A stretch of 64,000 nt of DNA. Origin: JAPKZH01 sp963715635 (GTDB lineage: Bacteria; Acidobacteriota; Aminicenantia; Aminicenantales; UBA4085). Position 1 is the first letter of the stretch, and each line of letters opens with the position of its first letter. Below, piece by piece: positions 1 through 8,170 of this stretch. The notes under the pieces are model-generated. The model saw only the letters and a list, made by a program, of their open reading frames with translations, ran no database searches and had not been told where the DNA came from. The stretch covers positions 682,001 through 746,000 of the forward strand of contig OY970261.1 in NCBI GenBank assembly GCA_963715635.1, read 5' to 3'. The position numbers were made by a program, and so were the translations under genes.

Positions 1-649
1 ACATCGGGTAGCTATTCTTACCGACATAATCCGAGACCGGAGTGAATTTTTTTGAGTCGAAGTCGTACATCCAGATGTCCTGGTACTGGCCGCCCTTGTA
101 CCGCTTCCAGTAATACTCTTCGTTGCCCTTGCGGCAATAGAGGATCTTCCGGCCGTCGGGCGAAAAGCTGCAGAGCACGCCGCGGTCGAGAGGGAACCGT
201 TCCGGCGCCGAGCCGTTCTTGCTCACGAAATAGAGATTGGGGTCGCGGCCGACGACATTTTCGAACGCGGAGCGAAAGAAAACCTTTCCACCGTCGGGAG
301 TCCAGCCGAGGACCTGGGCCCCGCCGGGATTATGGGTCAGCCTTTTGGGTTCGCCGCCCTCGGCCGGCATGAGATAAACGGCCGAGGTGCCGTCGTAGCT
401 GGCGGTGAAAGCGATCCATTTGCCGTCCGGAGAGAATTTGGCGTAGGATTCCACGCCCGGGAAGGTCGTGATCCTGGAGGCCGTTCCTCCTTGGGCACTG
501 ACGAGCCAGAGGTCGCTCTCATAGGTGAAAACAATTTTATCTTTGTGGATACTGGGATAGCGCATGAAGCGGCCCTCTTCAGCGGCCAGGGCAAAAGAGA
601 CGAGAAAAACCAGCATCGCCAAGAATGTGAAAGCCTTTTTCATAGTCAT
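1..649 (-). CDS. Tricorn-type protease, N-terminal part (runs off the window)
   Basis: The reading frame is open from a start at 649 to the window edge, about 216 residues. It begins with a signal peptide (hydrophobic stretch ending near ALAAEEG), so the product is exported. It continues as a PD40/WD40-like beta-propeller with repeats such as FSPDGKWIAF, WTPDGGKVFF and FSPDGRKILY. The phrases DIWMYDF and YVGKNSYPM resemble the N-terminal propeller of tricorn-family S41 peptidases, which trim peptides. The PDZ and catalytic domains lie outside the window and cannot be checked, so a TolB-like propeller protein is the alternative. Start choice: AGGAGG lies 7 bases before the ATG at 649; a second in-frame ATG is at 643. 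The S46 peptidase gene follows upstream on the same strand 18 bases away, suggesting co-transcription of two exported peptidases. Confidence 0.8.
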   Translation of the reverse strand, partial: MTMKKAFTFLAMLVFLVSFALAAEEGRFMRYPSIHKDKIVFTYESDLWLVSAQGGTASRITTFPGVESYAKFSPDGKWIAFTASYDGTSAVYLMPAEGGEPKRLTHNPGGAQVLGWTPDGGKVFFRSAFENVVGRDPNLYFVSKNGSAPERFPLDRGVLCSFSPDGRKILYCRKGNEEYYWKRYKGGQYQDIWMYDFDSKKFTPVSDYVGKNSYPM

Positions 650-667
650 CGGTCTGCCTCCTTGCGA

Positions 668-2815
668 TTAGAACCCTAATTCTTTGATGATATGGGATGC
701 GCCGGAAAACTTCTCGGTCACGAACAGCACCCAACGAAGGTCCACGGAGATCGAACGCTGCAGCTCGGGGATCACATAATAATCGCCGATGACGCTTTCG
801 TAGGTCATGTCGAAGATGATCCCGACCTGCTCGCCTCTGGCGTTGAACGTCGGCGAGCCCGAGTTCCCGCCCGTGACGTTGGTTGTGTTGAGGAAACAGG
901 CAGGAACCTCTTTGAGCCGCGGGTCCATGTAGCGGCCGAAATCCCTTGCGGCGTAGAGCTTCTTGATCTTATCGGGCACGATAAAAGGAAATGTGCCTGT
1001 CTCTTTCTCGATGACTCCCTTGAGGGTCGTTTGCGGCTCGTAATAGACTGCGTCCTTGGGGGTATAGCCCCGGACCGGACCGTATGTGAATCGGATCGTG
1101 CCGTTGGCATCGGGGGGGTACGTTCCTCCCTTCCGGGTGAGGACGGCCTCTTCATAAGCCTTCTTGAGGTCCGAGCGCTCCTGGCCCATGGCCTTGCTCT
1201 CATCGCGCATGACCTTTAGCTCTTTTTCGAGCTCCCCGGCCAATTGGATAAAAGGGTCGCCGAGCTTGGTCAACGCATCGGGCTTCAAAGATAGAAGATC
1301 GAGCCGCTTTTCGGGCTTGGCCAGGATCGTTTTCGCGTAGAGCCCGCTTGCGTAATCGTCGATGGCTTTTTCGTTTCCGGGCTTGACGACCGTGCGCAGT
1401 GCGACGGGTATTTGGTCTGACGGCGCGGCCAGGAGCTTTTCAAGCGTATACTTAAAATAGGCTTGGTCGGTCCCGATCTCATAGCCCCGCTCCGCAAGCT
1501 GGATGTTCATTTTTATGTAGGGAAGGTTCCGGTCCTGGTACTGAGGCTCCCTGTCCTTGTCCGGCTTTTGGAGTTCCTGGACAGTCCGGTAGATCGAATA
1601 CGCCTGGGAGAGCAGAGTCGATCCGCCCAGGACCGTGCTGAGCTGCATGCTCTTCGCCGAAAACGCCTCGTTTTTCTTGATGAACTGGGCTAGGTCGTCC
1701 ACGACCCGGCCGTACTTCTTCTGGCGGGCGGGGTCCTGATTGACCCAATCCAGGAAAGCTTTTTCCTGGGCCTTCTTCTTTTCGATTAGGCTGTACTTCT
1801 CCATGCCTTCCAGCTTGCCCTGGAAATTTTTCATCCCGTTGTACATGCCTTTGAGCCGGCTGGCATAGCGGATCTCCACTTCCTTGTTGTTTTTGCCGGC
1901 ATTCTCGAAGAAGGCGATCATGTCCTGTATATCTTTGATCCTCTTGGCCATGGCAGTCATATCCGCCTGCAGCTCGGCTAGCGTGTAGTTGCGGTAGGTC
2001 ATGCCGGGGTATCCCATGACAAAAGTGAAATCTTCGGGCTTGACTCCTTCCAGCGAGATCTTCGACACGGATTTTGGCCGGTAAGGAACATTTTCGGCGC
2101 TGTAATCGACGCCCAAGCCGTCCTTGGAAACATAAGCCCGCAGGAACGAGAAATCGCACGTGTGACGCGGCCACATCCAGTTATCCACTTCGCCGCCGAA
2201 ATTTCCGAGGTCCTGCGGAGGGGCCAGGACGAGGCGAATATCTTTAATCCTCTTGAAGGTGTAGAGATAATACTGGTTGCCGCTGTACATGGACGCGATC
2301 GTGCAGCGCAGGTCTTTCCCGGCTTTCTCGGCCTGGGCGATGAGCTCTTTGTTGATTTTTTCGAGGGCGTCGTATCTCTGGCGGGGAGTCATCCCAGGTT
2401 TCAGGACGGCCAGGACCTTGGGGGTGATTTCCTCATATCCCAGCAACACGTCGGCTGTGTAGCCTTGGGCAGGGATTTCCTGGTCACGGGTCATAGCCAA
2501 AAAACCATTCTGGATATAGTCCTTCTCCTTGCTCGAAGCCCGCTGGATGGCGCCGAAGGCCACGTGGTGGTTGGTCAGGATCAGGCCCTCGGAGCTGACA
2601 AACTCCCCCGTGCCGCCGCCCAGGTTAACGACGGCGCTCATCAGGCCCGTCCCGTCTTTTTTGTAGAGGTCTTCGGGGTTCATCTGAAGGCCCAGTGACT
2701 TTAGGTTGAGGTCTCTCATCTGATGGGGCATCCACATGCCGTCGTCGGCAAACGCCAGAAAGGCCAGGCTTAAGCCCAAAACGAGAATGAAAAATTTGTG
2801 AATGGTTCTTTTCAT
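668..2815 (-). CDS. S46 family dipeptidyl-peptidase (DPP7/DPP11 type)
   Basis: A 715-residue protein, the usual S46 size, with a signal peptide (residues 1-23) pointing to the periplasm. S46 enzymes release dipeptides from oligopeptide N-termini. The catalytic landmarks are visible: TNHHV near residues 81-85 (His), RHTCDF with Asp about 221, and GGNSGSP with Ser about 652. Position Ser+18, which sets P1 specificity in characterised members (Gly in DPP7, Arg in DPP11), is Met here (FDMTYE), so substrate preference cannot be assigned to either class. The usual Cys after TNHH is Val, and a Cys replaces Gly in RHTGDF. AGGAGG lies just before the start. The upstream region has a 17-bp dyad at 2866-2882. 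It probably forms one transcription unit with the tricorn-like gene downstream. Confidence 0.93.
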   Translation of the reverse strand: MKRTIHKFFILVLGLSLAFLAFADDGMWMPHQMRDLNLKSLGLQMNPEDLYKKDGTGLMSAVVNLGGGTGEFVSSEGLILTNHHVAFGAIQRASSKEKDYIQNGFLAMTRDQEIPAQGYTADVLLGYEEITPKVLAVLKPGMTPRQRYDALEKINKELIAQAEKAGKDLRCTIASMYSGNQYYLYTFKRIKDIRLVLAPPQDLGNFGGEVDNWMWPRHTCDFSFLRAYVSKDGLGVDYSAENVPYRPKSVSKISLEGVKPEDFTFVMGYPGMTYRNYTLAELQADMTAMAKRIKDIQDMIAFFENAGKNNKEVEIRYASRLKGMYNGMKNFQGKLEGMEKYSLIEKKKAQEKAFLDWVNQDPARQKKYGRVVDDLAQFIKKNEAFSAKSMQLSTVLGGSTLLSQAYSIYRTVQELQKPDKDREPQYQDRNLPYIKMNIQLAERGYEIGTDQAYFKYTLEKLLAAPSDQIPVALRTVVKPGNEKAIDDYASGLYAKTILAKPEKRLDLLSLKPDALTKLGDPFIQLAGELEKELKVMRDESKAMGQERSDLKKAYEEAVLTRKGGTYPPDANGTIRFTYGPVRGYTPKDAVYYEPQTTLKGVIEKETGTFPFIVPDKIKKLYAARDFGRYMDPRLKEVPACFLNTTNVTGGNSGSPTFNARGEQVGIIFDMTYESVIGDYYVIPELQRSISVDLRWVLFVTEKFSGASHIIKELGF

Positions 2816-2865
2816 CTTGTCCTCCTATTAGATGTGTAGTAACTATCCGTGCTGTATTTTTTCGG

Positions 2866-2882
2866 ATGATTCGACGAATCAT
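2866..2882. promoter_or_regulatory. 17-bp perfect dyad, operator-like
   Basis: ATGATTCG and CGAATCAT flank a single central base. The site lies about 50 bases upstream of the S46 peptidase start, where a repressor or activator would sit. No matching regulator is recognised nearby, so the role is inferred from position and symmetry only. Confidence 0.3.
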
Positions 2883-2951
2883 TCAGTGACAGGGACTTCA
2901 TATCCTTCCAAGTACCTGGCACCGTATCCTTATTTCCGAGTTCTCCTTGTG

Positions 2952-3311
2952 CTATTTGATGCGGTAAAACCACATCAAGGGGAGCCAGAGCTGGTGGCCG
3001 TAAGGCAGCTTCTTGTGGTTGACCAGGACTTCGGTCGTCTCCCACTCGTGGACGAGGTTGAACAACTCGAACAAGTCTTCGACATCTTCAGGCGTGTAGA
3101 TGGCGGAATGGCGGATCCATTCGCCGCTTCCTTCCTCTTTATAAGTGGGGTTGCGCTTGGCGAGGGCAACAGCCTTTTTATAGCCGGGAGACATCTTGTA
3201 GCCGAAGACAATGGTGATGCGGAAGGACTTGGCTTTCGTGCTGGGATAAAGAATGTCCTCCAGCTTCTCTTTCATGGTCTGGTCGTCGGTCATCGAGAGA
3301 TAGTTTACCAT
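2952..3311 (-). CDS. Hypothetical protein, 119 aa
   Basis: I do not recognise the family. The frame looks coding rather than a shadow: composition is balanced, acidic and aromatic residues cluster sensibly, and no other gene occupies this stretch. There is no signal peptide or membrane segment, so it is probably cytoplasmic. The C-terminal half (EDVEDLFELFNLVHEWETTE followed by a Trp- and Tyr-rich tail) may be a small alpha/beta domain. It lies upstream of the S46 gene on the same strand with a 136-base gap, and is divergent from the DUF2961 gene. No clear ribosome site precedes the ATG at 3311; the ATG at 3293 is an alternative start. Confidence 0.6.
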   Translation of the reverse strand: MVNYLSMTDDQTMKEKLEDILYPSTKAKSFRITIVFGYKMSPGYKKAVALAKRNPTYKEEGSGEWIRHSAIYTPEDVEDLFELFNLVHEWETTEVLVNHKKLPYGHQLWLPLMWFYRIK

Positions 3312-3343
3312 TTTCGTATCTGTGATTCAAACCCAAGAGGCTA

Positions 3344-3352
3344 TGTTATAAT
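3344..3352 (+). promoter_or_regulatory. Extended -10 promoter (TGTTATAAT) for the DUF2961 gene
   Basis: A perfect TATAAT at 3347-3352 is preceded by TG one base away, the extended -10 form that tolerates a weak -35. It lies 46 bases before the start codon of the DUF2961 gene. No good -35 hexamer is seen. Confidence 0.45.
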
Positions 3353-3398
3353 CTTCTTCCGAATATTGAGCTTTTTGTCAATCAAGAAAGGAGGAGGG

Positions 3399-4979
3399 AT
3401 GCATCTAACCACAAAAATCAGAGCAACTTTTATTTTAGCCGCGCTTCTTTTGACCGCTTGTCTGCGGTCAGCAATATCCCAGGACCTATCCGACTTGGCT
3501 CAGATCAAGCCGGGGCGGTCACGGGCGATCACTTCGGCGGAGCCCAACCCGAACAGCAACGCCGACCGTATCAAGATTGTCGCGCCGGGCGAGACAAAAG
3601 TGTTGGCCGACATCAAAGGACCGGCCGTCATCCGTCATATTTGGCTGACGTTCAACGAGGCGCGGCCCAACTGGCTGGAAGCGACCGGTTCCGCACGCCC
3701 CGATGAAATCGTGCTCCGCATGTACTGGGACGATGGAAAAGAGCCGGCCGTCGAATCTCCGATCGGGGATTTTTTCGGCGCCGGTTTCGGGCAGCGCCAT
3801 GAGATTCGTTCGACTCCGGTCCAAGTGGAAGGCGGCGACGGCTACAACTGCTACTGGCCGATGCCTTTTTATAAGCACGGCTTGATCACGATCACCAACG
3901 AAAGTCAGAAAAATATTCGCAGTTTTTATTACCACATCGATTACACGGAAGAAGAGAAACTCCCCGATCGGGCGGCCTATTTCTGCGCTCAGTACAGAAA
4001 TGAGTTTCCTGAGAAGACTGGGCAGGATTATCTAATCCTGGACGCCCAGGGCGAAGGCCATTATGTAGGCACCGTGATGTCGGTGCGTTCGCGGAGCCCC
4101 TTCTGGTTTGGCGAGGGCGATGCGAAGTTTTATGTGGACGGGGAGAAGAAGCCAACCATCCAGGGCACAGGAACCGAGGATTATTTTCTGATGGCTTGGG
4201 GGCTGAACGAGACTCTTTTCCCTTATTTCGGCTGCACGTACATGAGCACGGATTTTGAAGACCTGGGAACTCAATATTGTCTCTACCGCTGGCACGTCGC
4301 CGACCCGGTGCGGTTCACAAAATCCCTGCGCTTCGAGATCGAGCACAAGGGCTGGATCAGCGAGGATGAAACGGAGAGCGGCAAGGTGGAGGGACACGTC
4401 GAGCGTGAGGACGACATAGCGACCGTGGCTTTCTGGTACCAGGTCGGCCAGCCCAAGCGGTTCACGAAGCTCCCGGCGCTGGCCCAGCGGCTTTTCCCCA
4501 ACCTGGACATCGTCATCGAAGGCAAGACATTGCTGCCGACGGCGAAGCATTCACCCGGATTGCTCGAGCTCCAAAAGGACTTTGACTGGACGGGCGACGG
4601 CCAGGTGTTTTTCAGGCCCGTGGACGACAAGTCTCTGCTTGAGCTGGATTTTCAGGTTGAAAAAGAAGAATACCGCGGGCTGATCCTAAGATTCACCTAC
4701 GCCGAGGATTATGGGATCTATCGGATCTTCCTCGATGGGAAGAACGTGCGCCAGCCGCCGGATTACATGGCCGGGCAGAAAATCGCGGATTACGACTTTT
4801 ATTCACCGGGCCTCCAGGTCAAGGACAATTACCTGGGAAGCTTCAAGCTTTCGCCCGGGAAACATACGCTGCGCCTGGAATGCGTCGGTAAGAATGTCCT
4901 GTCCAAAGGGAATTTCGTCGGGCTGGACTCGGTGCGGCTCCGCGAGCGATGGAATAAAAAGCGAAAGCTTCTGCAGTAA
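3399..4979 (+). CDS. DUF2961 family exported (lipo)protein
   Basis: A 526-residue protein. The N-terminus is a lipoprotein-like signal (LLLTAC, Cys 21), so it is probably anchored in the cell envelope. The body matches DUF2961, a family often found with carbohydrate-active genes: KGPAVIRHIWLTF, LRMYWDDGKEPAVESPIGDF and the GTGTEDYF motif are typical. Some members are difructose-anhydride or arabinofuranan-active glycoside hydrolases; the substrate here is unknown. The C-terminal 150 residues look like a beta-sandwich carbohydrate-binding region. The frame is open further upstream, but GGAGGAGGG just before the ATG at 3399 and the signal peptide fix the start. A terminator-like hairpin separates it from the convergent lipoprotein gene. 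Confidence 0.85.
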   Translation: MHLTTKIRATFILAALLLTACLRSAISQDLSDLAQIKPGRSRAITSAEPNPNSNADRIKIVAPGETKVLADIKGPAVIRHIWLTFNEARPNWLEATGSARPDEIVLRMYWDDGKEPAVESPIGDFFGAGFGQRHEIRSTPVQVEGGDGYNCYWPMPFYKHGLITITNESQKNIRSFYYHIDYTEEEKLPDRAAYFCAQYRNEFPEKTGQDYLILDAQGEGHYVGTVMSVRSRSPFWFGEGDAKFYVDGEKKPTIQGTGTEDYFLMAWGLNETLFPYFGCTYMSTDFEDLGTQYCLYRWHVADPVRFTKSLRFEIEHKGWISEDETESGKVEGHVEREDDIATVAFWYQVGQPKRFTKLPALAQRLFPNLDIVIEGKTLLPTAKHSPGLLELQKDFDWTGDGQVFFRPVDDKSLLELDFQVEKEEYRGLILRFTYAEDYGIYRIFLDGKNVRQPPDYMAGQKIADYDFYSPGLQVKDNYLGSFKLSPGKHTLRLECVGKNVLSKGNFVGLDSVRLRERWNKKRKLLQ

Positions 4980-4993
4980 GCAAAAGCAGTAAG

Positions 4994-5024
4994 AAAAAAG
5001 GCGCGGTTCCTGGATTGAACCGCG
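4994..5024 (-). terminator. Rho-independent terminator for the minus-strand lipoprotein gene
   Basis: Stem CGCGGTTC (5002-5009) pairs with GAACCGCG (5017-5024) around a 7-base loop. On the minus strand the stem is followed by CC and six T residues. The plus-strand side has only a weak T-rich tail, so stopping transcription of the DUF2961 gene from the other side is less certain. Confidence 0.7.
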
Positions 5025-5037
5025 GCTGTTCTTGGCT

Positions 5038-5433
5038 TTACTTATATTCTGGGGCGACTTTCTGCATGTAATCCATCACCAGCTTTTCCATTTCGGCGGC
5101 GCGCAGGGGCGCCAGCTTGCTGACGAAAGTTTTGTATTCGTCGTTGGTCACGCCGAATTTTGCGTAGACGGCTTCGACTTCCTTTTGGGCCTGTTCGGGT
5201 TCGTCCTTGTATTTTTCATAGATGAGCGCAGATCGCGCTTTGATCTGAATGTAAACATCCTCATTCATCCTTGGCGGAGGGGCCGGCTTGGCTTCCGTCT
5301 CGGTTACTTCCGTGGGCTGTTCCGTATCCGCCGCGGCTTCTTCGTCCGTCCCGGATCGCTTGGAGCATCCGGGTAGGCTGAGCACGGCCAATAGAACCGC
5401 AAAAACAAAAAGGGGAATTAAAACTTTTTTCAT
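5038..5433 (-). CDS. Small lipoprotein, 131 aa, unknown function
   Basis: The N-terminus MKKVLIP with a hydrophobic core and LSLPGC lipobox marks a lipoprotein. An acidic, Pro/Thr-rich linker (residues about 27-56) leads to a helical C-terminal domain that ends in MDYMQKVAPEYK. The domain is rich in Glu, Lys and Ala and could form a helical hairpin. I do not recognise a named family. The ATG at 5433 is chosen because AAGGA sits 6 bases before it; upstream in-frame starts at 5439 and 5466 would only extend the signal sequence. Confidence 0.75.
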   Translation of the reverse strand: MKKVLIPLFVFAVLLAVLSLPGCSKRSGTDEEAAADTEQPTEVTETEAKPAPPPRMNEDVYIQIKARSALIYEKYKDEPEQAQKEVEAVYAKFGVTNDEYKTFVSKLAPLRAAEMEKLVMDYMQKVAPEYK

Positions 5434-5498
5434 GGCCATTCCTTCTTCAAACTGGTACTTATTCAATAGCCGTCCCTGTCGAAATTGTCAAGCCGCAG

Positions 5499-5527
5499 TT
5501 TACTTCAAACGCCCTTTTAGGTATAAG
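5499..5527 (+). promoter_or_regulatory. Sigma70-type promoter for the GH109-like gene
   Basis: TTTACT (5499-5504), a 17-base spacer and TATAAG (5522-5527) lie 33 bases before the GH109 start codon, on the gene's strand. Confidence 0.45.
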
Positions 5528-5559
5528 TTTGGGGAAAGCTTCACCACCAAGGAGGATCC

Positions 5560-6924
5560 ATGACCGATGAAATAAAAAATCCGAGCCGTAGGGATTTTCT
5601 CAAGACTGGAGCTTTGGCCGGGATCGGAACCGCGCTGGCCGGTCTGAACCTTTCCTCTCCTGCCGAAGCGCATCTAAAAGGCGAAGGACGATCGCAATTC
5701 AAGGTCCCCCCGATCGACCCGGTTCGCGTCGGGTTTGTCGGAGTGGGGGGGATGGGTTCGGCCCATGTCCAGAATTTTTTGAACATCGACGGCGTCCAGA
5801 TCAAGGCCATCTGCGATATCGTCGAGGCCAAGGTCGAACGAGCCCAGAAATGGGTTGTCGAGGCCGGCCAGCCGAAGCCCAACGGCTATTCCCGCGGGCC
5901 CCGAGATTTTGAAAGACTATGCGCCGAGGAGGACCTTGATCTCGTTTTTACGGCGACGCCCTGGGAGTGGCATGTGCGCGTCTGCCTGGCCGCTATGAAA
6001 AACGGCAAGCATGCCGCTACGGAAGTCCCTGCCGCGATCACGCTGGACGAATGCTGGGAGCTTGTCGAGACCGCGGAGAAAACGAATAAACATTGCAACA
6101 TGCAGGAAAACTGCTGCTATGACCGGATTGAGCTCATGACACTCAACCTCGTGCGCCGGGGGGTGCTCGGCGAGGTTCTCCATGCCGAAGCAGGCTATCT
6201 GCACGATCTCCGTGACGTCAAGTTCAGCAGTCAGGGCGAGGGGCTTTGGCGGAGGGCGCATTCGATCAAGCGCAACGGGAATCTGTATCCAACCCATGGC
6301 CTGGGACCTGTGGCTCAGTGCCTCAACATCAACCGGGGCGACCAGTTCGATTATCTCGTGTCGATGAGCGGCCCAACCAGGGGTTTGCACGAGTATGCCG
6401 TCGAAAAATTCGGCCCGGATTCTCCCCAAGCGAAGGAGCGGTATGCCCTTGGCGACGTGAACACGAGCCTGATTCAGACGAAAAACGGCAAAACGATCAT
6501 CCTCATCCATGACACGAACCTGCCGCGGCCTTATACTCGGATCAACCTCGTCCAGGGGACCAGGGGAATTGCCCACGAGTGGCCGGATAGGATTTATGTC
6601 GAGGGGCGCGCCGCCAAGCCGCACGAGTGGGATGATTTCGAAAAGTTTGCCGCGGAATTCGAGCATCCGCTGTGGCAAGCCCTGGCCCAAAAGGGCGAGG
6701 GGAGAGGGCACGGCGGGATGGATTTTATCGAGGATTACAGGCTGGTCTGGTCGCTGCGCAAGGGCGAGCCGACCGACCAGGACGTGTATGATGCGGCAGC
6801 CTGGAGCGCGGTCATCGACTTGAGCTGCAAGTCTGTGGCCAAGAGAGGCAAGCCGATTGATTTCCCGGATTTTACGCGCGGAAAATGGAGAACCAACCCG
6901 CCGCTGGGCATCATCACGGCCTAG
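5560..6924 (+). CDS. Gfo/Idh/MocA family protein, GH109 (alpha-N-acetylgalactosaminidase)-like
   Basis: A 454-residue protein with a twin-arginine signal (SRRDFLKTGALAG), so it is probably exported folded with bound NAD. A Rossmann fold begins at residue about 56 (VGFVGVGGMGSAHV). The motifs TATPWEWH, NCCYDRIELM, YPTHGLGPVAQ and GRGHGGMDF are those of the GH109 subfamily, which cleaves alpha-N-acetylgalactosamine by a transient NAD-dependent oxidation. A plain sugar dehydrogenase is less likely given these motifs. AGGAGG precedes the ATG. It is convergent with queA and their stop codons overlap. Confidence 0.88.
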   Translation: MTDEIKNPSRRDFLKTGALAGIGTALAGLNLSSPAEAHLKGEGRSQFKVPPIDPVRVGFVGVGGMGSAHVQNFLNIDGVQIKAICDIVEAKVERAQKWVVEAGQPKPNGYSRGPRDFERLCAEEDLDLVFTATPWEWHVRVCLAAMKNGKHAATEVPAAITLDECWELVETAEKTNKHCNMQENCCYDRIELMTLNLVRRGVLGEVLHAEAGYLHDLRDVKFSSQGEGLWRRAHSIKRNGNLYPTHGLGPVAQCLNINRGDQFDYLVSMSGPTRGLHEYAVEKFGPDSPQAKERYALGDVNTSLIQTKNGKTIILIHDTNLPRPYTRINLVQGTRGIAHEWPDRIYVEGRAAKPHEWDDFEKFAAEFEHPLWQALAQKGEGRGHGGMDFIEDYRLVWSLRKGEPTDQDVYDAAAWSAVIDLSCKSVAKRGKPIDFPDFTRGKWRTNPPLGIITA

Positions 6925-7955
6925 AGAATCAGCATGCAGTCGCCGTAGGAGAAGAAGCGGTATTTCTCGCGGACGGCTTCCTTGTAAGCGCGCATGATGA
7001 GGTCATGGCCGGCGAAGGCCGCCACCAACATCAACAAAGTCGATTTGGGCAGATGAAAATTTGTCAGGAGTTTATCGACAACCTGAAAATTAAAACCCGG
7101 GTGAATAAAGAGAGAAGTGCTGTTCGTTCCGGGCCGGATTCCGCCATTCGCTCGATAAGCGCTTTCCAAAGTTCGGACGACCGTCGTTCCGACGGCAACA
7201 ACCGGCCGCGATTCCACTTTGGCTTGATTGATCGCTTCTGCCGCATGTTCGCTGATCGCGTACGTCTCTTCGAGCATCTTGTGCTCTTCGACACGCTCGA
7301 CGCGCATGGGTTGAAATGTGGCCAGCCCGACCTGGAGAGAAACTTGTTCGATCCGGACGCCCTTGTCTCGGATTAAATCCAGGAGTTGAGGAGTAAAATG
7401 CAGTCCGGCTGTCGGCGCGGCGATCGCGCCCTCTTTCTCTGCGAATACCGTCTGGTATCGCTCGAGGTCATTCGGTCTTGTGTCCGCGTTCGCTTTTTTT
7501 CGTTTAATATAAGGCGGAAGTGGAGCAAACCCGATTTCCTGAAGATGGCCCAAAATATCCGGGTCGGAGAATTTTAAAAGGCGTCTTCCCTCCTCGCCGC
7601 CTTCGATGACCGTTGCCTCAAAGTCCGGTGCGAACGTGATGCGGTCCCCGGCCTTGATTTTTTTTGCCGGGCGGCAGAGGGCTTCCCAGATGCCCTTTTC
7701 TCTTTCCTTGATAAAAAGGAATTCGACCTTTGTTCCGTCCTTCTTTCCCCACACCTTGGCCGGAATGACTTTGGTGTTATTGAGGACAAGCACATCGCCT
7801 TTCTGAAGAAAGCTGGGAAATTCGCTGTAGCGGGAATGGATGATCCGCTCCTCTCTGCGCAGAATCACCATCATGCGCGAAGCATCGCGCGCGGGAAGCG
7901 GATGCTGCGCGATCAACTCAGCCGGAAGGTCGTAATCGAATTCGGAAATATGCAT
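6921..7955 (-). CDS. queA: S-adenosylmethionine:tRNA ribosyltransferase-isomerase
   Basis: A 344-residue protein of normal QueA length. It transfers and isomerises the ribosyl part of SAM onto preQ1-modified tRNA to form epoxyqueuosine. N-terminal DYDLPAELIAQHPL, APTAGLHFT, VGLATFQPMRV and NFHLPKSTLLMLVAAFAG are diagnostic. Its stop overlaps the convergent GH109 gene by four bases. A QueG-like protein at 57.8 kb could act in the next step, though that link is weak. Confidence 0.97.
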   Translation of the reverse strand: MHISEFDYDLPAELIAQHPLPARDASRMMVILRREERIIHSRYSEFPSFLQKGDVLVLNNTKVIPAKVWGKKDGTKVEFLFIKEREKGIWEALCRPAKKIKAGDRITFAPDFEATVIEGGEEGRRLLKFSDPDILGHLQEIGFAPLPPYIKRKKANADTRPNDLERYQTVFAEKEGAIAAPTAGLHFTPQLLDLIRDKGVRIEQVSLQVGLATFQPMRVERVEEHKMLEETYAISEHAAEAINQAKVESRPVVAVGTTVVRTLESAYRANGGIRPGTNSTSLFIHPGFNFQVVDKLLTNFHLPKSTLLMLVAAFAGHDLIMRAYKEAVREKYRFFSYGDCMLIL

Positions 7956-8089
7956 TATCGAGTCTTTCCATAATTAATAAGAGGAGCACAAAATAGTTTG
8001 CAGCTATTGCTTCCTAAACTGGTTGATCGCCCATCGCCGTTGCAATCTATTAGTCGCTCCAGGTTATAATATCGAGATTGAAGCGTTCG

Positions 8090-8142
8090 GAATTTGGGGA
8101 CATGTACGGAATTAAGAAATTCCGATACATGTCCCCAAATTC
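8090..8142. repeat. Near-perfect 53-bp hairpin (REP-like palindrome)
   Basis: The arm at 8090-8113 (starting GAATTTGGGGACATGT) pairs with the arm at 8118-8142 with one unpaired base and a 4-base loop. It sits in the 215-base gap between queA and ruvB. It has no T-tract on either side, so it does not look like a standard terminator. Such arms resemble palindromes mobilised by REP-associated Y1 transposases, but no transposase gene is in the window. Confidence 0.6.
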
Positions 8143-8170
8143 TCCATTTGAAGGATGACGATCTACTTCT

